Shown here piece by piece: positions 40,401-49,400 of a stretch of 64,000 nucleotides of DNA. Source of the stretch: Owenia fusiformis (lineage: Eukaryota > Annelida > Polychaeta > Sabellida > Oweniidae); NCBI GenBank assembly GCA_903813345.2, contig CAIIXF020000005.1, forward strand, positions 20,401,375 to 20,465,374, read 5' to 3'. Below the pieces are notes generated by a model that was given only the letters and a program-made list of their open reading frames with translations, made no database searches and had not been told where the DNA came from. The stretch's first letter is position 1. Each line of letters starts with the position of its first letter. The translations under genes were made by a program, and so were the position numbers.

Positions 40401-43400
40401 TGTTGATACAAGTAAATTTGTCTTTGCCTGTTAAATTTATTTCTGTCTAATTTCACCTTTTCCTCTGTTTTTGCTATGCAAATGGCAAAATGAGACTTGG
40501 GAAATTGACATTTTGCGTGGACCTGAGTGTTATACCTCAATAGCAGATTTAATGTCTCTTGGGGATTTTAGTTAGGGTTTTGTAATGTCAAAGTTGAATC
40601 TATGTATATGTAGAGACTGGCAGAGTTACTAACTGAGCTTATAAAACTGTTACTTGTACATTTAATAGCTGAATATTGATTGGCCTTATTTAATAGGGTA
40701 AGACTATTTATTTCAAGAATATACATGATGCTCTCTTAAGATGGGATATTTTCATCAAAAGGCTCAACTGGAGAGAGAGAGCTGTGTTTGCAAGTACATG
40801 TATACACATAAAGTGTTCTCTGAGGCATATTTTACCATTCAAATTACTGTTTAATAGAAAGCGTAGAATGGTGCTATTAATTAGTATTTGTATTGTTCGT
40901 AATGATTGGACCAATTTAATTATTGCACCTAGTGATTAGGTGCACCAGTGAGGACATTGTCTGGAAGTAATAGCTTAATCCCATAGACATTTGTTTTATT
41001 ACATCTTACTATGGGATTCAATAATCCCTTGATTTCTCTTCACACTGTTTTAACCCTTCATAGAATGGAATTCTAAACATGACTTGATCATGGCCTGATA
41101 AAACATGAACTATGTTTGAACAATATCAATACTTTCTCCAAGTTCATCATGATATTTTACGCTCTTAATTTTCCCTTTACTGCGTTTTCATTAATTTTGG
41201 TATTTGCCCCTTTTGGTACACTGGGAACACAAATTCCCAAAGATGGCAAACAATGATCTAATGTTCACAGAAACAGTCTCAAGACATTGGTCTATTGGTT
41301 CCTTTCTTTAGAAAGATAATGGTAGTTGCTGCACTGAACGATAAGATACCAAAATGCAAAAAAAAAAAATCAGATGCTTAAGGTGGCCTAAAGTGCTGCT
41401 TATTTTTTCGTGAAGCCACTCAGTAAAATTACGATTTCTCTGCACCCTGATGTCCAATCAACATTATTCGAGTATCTATGTGTTCCTGAAACGTTTGGGC
41501 ATCCAGTAATGTCTACCCAATGTTTGCACGCGAAATTGACATAATTCATGACTGAAATCGGGAAGACAAAAATATGTGATATTCTTTCAGAATTGTTTAT
41601 CATAACTATTTACAAAAATGTTCCCGAGAAACAAATCCATTTCGGTAAGGTTTGTTTTAAAGTCAAAAGCCCCAATAAGACAATACAAACCCAGAAAAAA
41701 CCTGGAAGACTGCAGATTTCATGTAATGATTTACGTTCATATAAACAAGTAAAGTACATATAATACCCATATAAAACACTGGCCTACGTGACATGTAATA
41801 ACATGTTCAAACTGAAATATAGAAAATTTACAACATAGCATTTGCTTCCGTGTTCTGTATGCGCCTCTACCTGCTTAATAAGACAATGTATCTTCAAATA
41901 ATACCCTAGCCAAGTAGATTAGAGTCTCTGGAACACTTTTGTAAATAGTTTTCACAAGCACAGCTGGTATCCAAAAATTTGTCCGCTGTGACGGAGCATG
42001 TTATTTTGCATAGAAACAAAAGAAAATCCACACAATTAATTTTTTTACTCATATTTTGTTTCGCTATATTAAAGAAAATTGCCTACTCCATGCAATGGAT
42101 ATATCATTTGCGGGTAACCTTAACTTCTGTTTGAAGTCCAACAATGGTTAGAGTAAAAGCTATTGAAATCAGCGCCGGAGTATCATATTCCAAAATGTAC
42201 ATTTGTTTTATTTCTTTTAAATGGTACAAGATAGTGACACAATAATATTTACATGTTTTCAGCATAACTCTGAAGGCATTAATGAGATGTTGATGTATTG
42301 AGTATTTTTAATTTGTTTTATAAAAAATAATGTTTAAATTTTTTGTCCGCTGTGACAGAGCAGTTTCAAATCTGAAATACGTTAAGAATTCAAGATTTAT
42401 AATATGTCTTTTACAACTACACTATGGAGGAGCGAACTTGTCAAATTTCTTTCGTAAAGTATTCTGAAAAATGAAACGTAATAAAAGTACACAATTCAAA
42501 TTTTGAGATGTACACTCAGTTTGTACTGCAATCCAACTTCCCTCTATAGTCCATCTATAGTCGTTCCAAAAGGAAAGTGGAGTGTATCTTGGTATACGAA
42601 AATGAAAAATTTAATTTTAAGATTGTTCTTTATTTGAATGAGGGTTATCTGATGCAACTACAGTAAAACATGTGTACGGTGAACACATATGGAGCCCCGA
42701 AAATGTATTCCCTAGTTGGTAGATGTTCATTCCATAGAGCCAATTTCATACAGAAGTCAGAGGAATATGTGATAAGAAGAGGTGTTCACTAGAGAAAGTC
42801 ATTGATACAGGTTTTACCATGCAACACGTTTGCCAAGACTTTTTTTTATATTTTTAGACTATGCAAAACAATGAGGCATGAATTTCAAATAATTACAAAT
42901 TAAATCTGTATTGGGATCATCTTATATACAGAAATATTATGTGGTAAAAGGTTATACAACTGTCAGAATGCAGGATGTCTGTGCGCTATTTCGAATAAAT
43001 TCATATAAGTCCTATTTACACTACATGTGACATTCCAAGATGTCTTGCCGAAAACATATTTGAAATATTATGTTGAGTTTACACCATGTTGATTTATGTT
43101 GATTTCAGTACAATCCTCCAAAAATGTGAAAAGATTGGTCATTTTTACATCTCAGATTTACATTATCCCAGATCTCCCAGACTACTTGTCATAATTTAGG
43201 AAAGTGATTTGAGACGTTCTCTCCTCTAAGGGTATGTTTAAAAGATATAATTTGAATCTTAAATTCTTAATGTAGTTCACAGTTAAAGCTGCTCCGTCAT
43301 AGCAGACAAAAAATTAAACATTATTTTTTATACAAATATTAAAAATACCCAATACATCAAGATCTCATTAATACCTTCATCAGAGTTATGCTGAAAACAT

Positions 43401-46400
43401 GTAAATATTATCGTGTCACTATATTGTACCATTAAAAAGAAATAAAAGAAATTGTATATTTTGGAGTATGATACTCCGGCGCCAATTTCAATAGCTTTTG
43501 TTGTTGGACTTCAAACAGATGTTAAAGTAACCCGCAAATGATATATCCATTACATGGAGTAAGTTATTTTCTATGGTATAGCGAAACATATGAGTAAAAA
43601 ATAAATTGCGTAGGTAGGCAAAATAGCACGCTCCGTCACAGCGGACAAATTTTTCGATACCAGCCTGTGACAAGCAATTTTGTTTGTGAATCTCAAATTT
43701 TGTCTTCCCGATTTCATAAATTACGTCAATTTCGCATGCAAACTTTGGGTAGACGTTGTTATTCCGCTGGCCTGATTTTGTTCATATTTTACATGTGCCC
43801 CATGTCTGAGTAGAAGTAAAAGTCGCTTTTCAAAATGGCTGCTATTTTAATGCCGATTTTACAGTAATTTGGGTACAAATGTAAAACTGTAATACTTATA
43901 CATACATTTTCAAGGTAAATAAATTTGATAAGGCATAAATAAATATAGAAGTGTAGATACTTTAGGAAACATATGGCATCCATCTTAGAAAATGAGTAGA
44001 ATGATTTTGTTCTTATTTATATGTGATGGCGTATAGGCATGGCATGTTTTTTCGATAATAAGAAATGTATGTTAAACTGTAATATTTATATGTTTTCTAA
44101 GTAAAAAGTTTAATAAGACATAATGGGGGGCGTTACATGCTATTTTACACTTATTGCTACAACTTGGAAAATGGTGGAGCGATTTTGTTCATATTTAATA
44201 TGTAATGACTTATTAGCATGGCACACTGTCTTTTGATACTGGCTTTTTACCTCTTGACTACCTGGAGTGACAAGATTTTTTGTCACCTAAGAAATGACCT
44301 TGAAACCCAGAGTGACGAGATAATCGGTCACTAATATTGCTCTTATTTGAACAATTTTCATCCAATTTGCACAAAATGTGTTTTAAAATGTGTACTTTTA
44401 CACATGTTACATGGTAAGTAGCTCTAGAACTAATTAACCTTTTGGCAGCCATCTTGCATTCTGGTGGCAATTTTGGAAGTTTTTATTAGTTAAATCTTAT
44501 CATTGCAATTCCATGAAAACCACTCAATGGATTTACTTCAAATTTTTACACATGTTACTGGTAAGAAGTTCTACAGCTGATTAACTTTTCGGTGGCCATC
44601 TTGCTTACTTGGTCAGCAAACCCACTGCTATCTTTTAGGTACAATATTGTTCACCCTGTGCCTTGTTAATTGCTAATCATACACTGTAGTGTGGATTGTT
44701 ATGATTTTTCTATCACTCGCCAAGTGGCAATCGACTTGTATTTCACATTCACCAATGAAAAATTGCATAGTGAAGCCACTGATGATAAATGTATACTCAC
44801 AGTTTTCTTGTGAACAAATATCTTTAAAAAGAAAGTAATAGGTTAATGAAAGTACTTAAAATTGATTTTCTTTCATCATATTCAACAATGGCGAATTTCA
44901 TGTCCGACAATGTGGCAAGGCACTTCAATTTTACATTGACTCTAAATAAATAGATCCACCTGGGGCTACTGTAGAGTGGATATGACCCACACTGATCATA
45001 ATATTAGTCTATATTTTCTGCCTGTAGGTGATGATTCTGCTGATAGACCACGTCCTGCCAGAGAGTTATTTTGTTAATAATCTACGTGCCTTATCAGTGG
45101 ACATGGCTGTGTTTCGGGACCTCTTGCGTGTTCACCTTCCCGCACTCTCTAAACACCTTGATAGGCTTCAGTTAGCTGCTAGGGATGATTCTACAGGTAG
45201 AGGTCTATTTATCTAAAGTTTGTCACCTATACAGAATATATTATTACAGAGGGCAGATGTCTTATAGTAAAGTCTATTGCTTAGGTCGAGAGAAATCTAA
45301 CTAACTTAAATACTAATATAGGCTAGACACTATTGATAAAACCTCATTTTATTTGTGAAAATATGTCATATTATATACCAATGGATAGGGAATTTACTAA
45401 TCATTAATAAACTATTATACTCTGAAGTAAATGAAGTTGAGCTATTTATATATACTTTGTTGGTATGCATTAAAATGGAGTTCTTAATAAATACATGTAC
45501 ATTAGCCTGATATAAGTGAAGTAAAGTGATATTCAGCTCCAGGGTAAAACATGGTATGTGCCACCTGGGATTAACAAACCAAGGTATATCAGGCCCAGGT
45601 GGTTCTAAGTGCCTCAATTTATTATACCTTCAGGAGCCAGTTATGAGCCACCCCTGACTAATGTATTCACGATGCAATGGTTCCTCACTCTGTTTGCTAC
45701 ATGTCTTCCTAAGTACACGGCTCTTAGGGTCTGGGACTCTGTCTTTTTGGAAGGCTCAGAGATACTCATTAGGACAGCATTGGCTATTTGGGCCAAACTT
45801 TCTCCGTAAGTAAAGGTTATCTGTATATAGCCAAGTTCAAGTACCTTAATGTTTCAAATAAGACTACCACAGTCGTCGGATCTTAAATTCGTTAGCTTTA
45901 CAAATCAACTTCATAATAAAAATATTGTATTGGAAATTGGTAAAACCGACAGGCAAATTTATTGAATATTTGATTTTAACTTTGAAACAGTTGAAAAATT
46001 TCTACAAAAGTACAGGCACTTTTGGTATAAACAACCATAGAAAATTGCCTTTATCTGCTAATGCTGCTAACAGAATGACAACCCGTGGTTTACAAGTCTA
46101 TAGTGTATTTTATTTAGGCGTATCTTGAAAGCTCAGAGTGCAGATGAGTTCTACACCACTATGGGAGCTCTAACCCAGGAGATGATGGCTGATACTATCA
46201 TAGATGCCGATGACCTAGTCAAAGTAAGGCACTTACACATTATTTGTGTAGTGTGCAATCATTAAACTTCCCATATTAATGCTTCATTTCTTTTTTAGTT
46301 TGCTCAAAAACCTTTAAATTCTTAAAAATGCAAGAAAGGGGGTTGAGGCTTTTGGATAGCCCAGTAGATTATCCACTAAAGATTTGTAAAAGTATAATGT

Positions 46401-49400
46401 AAATAAATTAGAAAAGAGAGGAATTACCAACGAGTATATTTATTCATCAATTGTAGAGAAGTGCACAAATATCAGATATTTAAAAAAGTATTAATACAAA
46501 TTAAGTTATATGTGTGATTTAGGAAAATCATGAGGCGTATTTTGATTTTTGATGCTTGCTAAAATATTTGCCCTTAAATGAAATTTGCTATTGCTCCTTT
46601 AATTCCATTCCATAATATTGACCGTTCATCATTGAATATTATGTTTTTAATGTACTTGACAGGTAACAGTTCTCTTCTTATTTCAGACAATATACAATAT
46701 TGCTCCATTCCCATTCCCGCAACTAGCTGAGTTGCGAGAGAAGTATACATACAATATAACGCCATTCCAAGCTGCCATGAGTGTTGGGAAACGCCCTTTG
46801 AAAGGTGGTGCCACTGGGATCCTGAGTGATGATGATGATGGTGATGAGGATTTGGATGTTGTGAATTGCTTCGGGGGAATTTTAGGCCCTCAGTCTTCCC
46901 CTGGTAAAACTAGAAGTAAGTTAAGCAAAATAAAAATTTAGCCTACATATAGGATACGAGTATTCTGCAGTAGCAATGTAATATCATCTTGATCCATCAA
47001 GGTATTACATATGACTAAAGGAATACACTAGTTTAACAGTATGATGTAGTGTACAAAAAGGACCAAACAAAAATTAAAAGACTGATGCCTAAAAACATAT
47101 TTGCTTCAAATTCTTCTCATAATAATTATATTATGAGAAATTCTAGTGAAACCCCTGTTCATTATACATTAGGAACAAATACAAATATTATATGAGAACA
47201 AAAGATTTTTAATACATAAGGTGTGTAATTCATTAAGTGCATGATTCATTAGGTGCATAAGTTCACTAAATGTGTAATTCATTAAGTGTATAATTCATTA
47301 GGTGCATAGTTCATTAAGTGTGTAATTCATTAGGTGCATAGTTCACTAAATGTGTAATTCATTAAGTGTATAATGCATTAGTTGCATAGTTCATTAAGTG
47401 TGTAATTCATTAAGTGTATAATTCATTAGGTGCATAGTTCACTAAGTGTGTAATCCATTAAGTGTATAATTCATTAGGTGCATGATTCATTAGGTGCATA
47501 GTTCACTAAATGTGTAATCCATTAAGTGTATAATTCATTAGGTGCATAGTTCATTAAGTGTGTAATTCATTTAGTATAATTCATTAGGTGCATAGTTCAC
47601 TAAGTGTGTAATCCATTAAGTGTATAATTCATTAAGTGCATGATTCATTAGGTGTGTAATTCATTAAGTGTATAATTCATTAGGTGCATAGTTCATTAAG
47701 TGTGTAATTTATTTAGTATAATTCATCAGGTGCATAGTTCACTAAATGTGTAATCCATTAAGTGTATAATTCATTAAGTGCATGATTCATTAGGTGTGTA
47801 ATTCATCAAGTGTATAATTCATTAGGTGCATAGTTCACTAAGTGTGTAATCCATTAAGTGTATAATTCATTAGGTGCATAGTTCATTAAGTGTGTAATTC
47901 ATTTAGTATAATTCATTAGGTGCATAGTTCACTAAGTGTGTAATCCATTAAGTGTATAATTCATTAGGTGCATAGTTCATTAAGTGTGTAATTCATTTAG
48001 TATAATTCATTAGGTGCATAGTTCACTAAGTGTGTAATCCATTAAGTGCATAGTTCACTAAATGTGTAATCCATTAAGTGTGTAATTCATTAAGCGTGTA
48101 ATTCATTAGGTGTGTTGTTCATTAAGTGAGTAATTTATTAGGTGACCAATCCATTAGGTGTGTAGTTCATTAAGTGTGAAATTCATTAGGTGCATTATTC
48201 ATTAGGTGTAATTAGATCTTTACATTGCAGGTGATACAGATGGGTCATTTGATATGTCTAAGATCAGTCCTGGAGCATATGGAGCCATACCAGGAGCCCT
48301 ACAGTCCCAGATACCTGCCTACCTTGAGCGAATGAATACAGATATACACGGCCTGAAACGTCAATATACACGACTCAAGGAACGGCAGAAACAAGCTCAC
48401 ATATTTATAGCAGGTATGTAAAATGTGACATGGAGTGGGGCCGGGGGAGGAAATTCTACATAAGCTGTAGTTTGGCTTTTTTAAAGTGGAAGCAAAGAAT
48501 AGAGATTCTCAAAGAGCATGCCAACATTTCCTGTACAATCTTTATTTTACTATCTGAAAAAAGAATTGAGATATCTGATTTCATAAAAGTCATTGAAGTT
48601 AATGATAACCATAGAAGTTAAAGAAATATTTTGTGACACTTAAAATCATTAAACTTCTGGTTCCAGCTGCAGCTAGCAATGCCAAGAGTCAGAAGTCTTA
48701 CCCCAAGGCAGCTTTAGCTCCTAACATAGAGTCCCCTGTAGTGTTGAATCACTTGTTTGTTGGCCGAAAGGCACGTCTAGGCAACAAAAATCGCTGTGTG
48801 ACAGATGGACCGAGAATTGCCCCAATATATAGCAAATCAAACCCTCCAGCTGTTGCCAAAGAGAATGTGATCATCAAACATAAAGTGGATGTTAATCGGA
48901 AAGTTAGCAATGCTTCAGAAAATAGTGACCATATTGAACCTAAATCAAGTGAAAGTTCAGGCAATAATTCACCATCTGTATCTCCCCCTAGCGAGCAGAA
49001 TGATTATGTGGGGTTGGATTTAGCATCCCTATCTAGTGAGCAAAATGGATATACAAAATTGGATCTTGAGACTGCTGAGCTTTCTCCCTTAGAAAACAAA
49101 CCTGAGAGTTTACAACAAGCAGTAGATAAACTTATGATAGAGGAGGACGCTCAAACTCCCCAGAGTGTTGCTATTAATGTACAAGATTGCTCAGATAGTC
49201 CTCAAATAAGTAATACAGATGTCAATAACACTCAAAGTGCTTCCAATGAATCAGCTATGCATGCTAAACCAGACAGTACAAATCAAAATACAGAGAGACC
49301 ACAAACTCTTCCTATATCTAGTCAGAGACTTAATAGTTCAAGTAATAATTCTGAGGTAAGCGGGACTAGAGATGAATCCCCGTCACATCAACATTCCGCT

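Larger units (their letters stand above)
41508..43757. mobile_element. Outer inverted repeat around palindromic element B
   Basis: ATGTCTACCCAATGTTTGCA and the following AAATTGAC...ATCGGGAAGACAAAA (to 41573) are inverted at 43697-43757. The pair of about 65-bp arms brackets element B1, which has its own TSD, so this looks like an older element that received B1. Confidence 0.6.

Noticed and set aside
45925-46128. 67-codon ORF overlapping exon 8
   Set aside because: Runs through intron 7 sequence and is in a different frame from the TBC1D30 exon.
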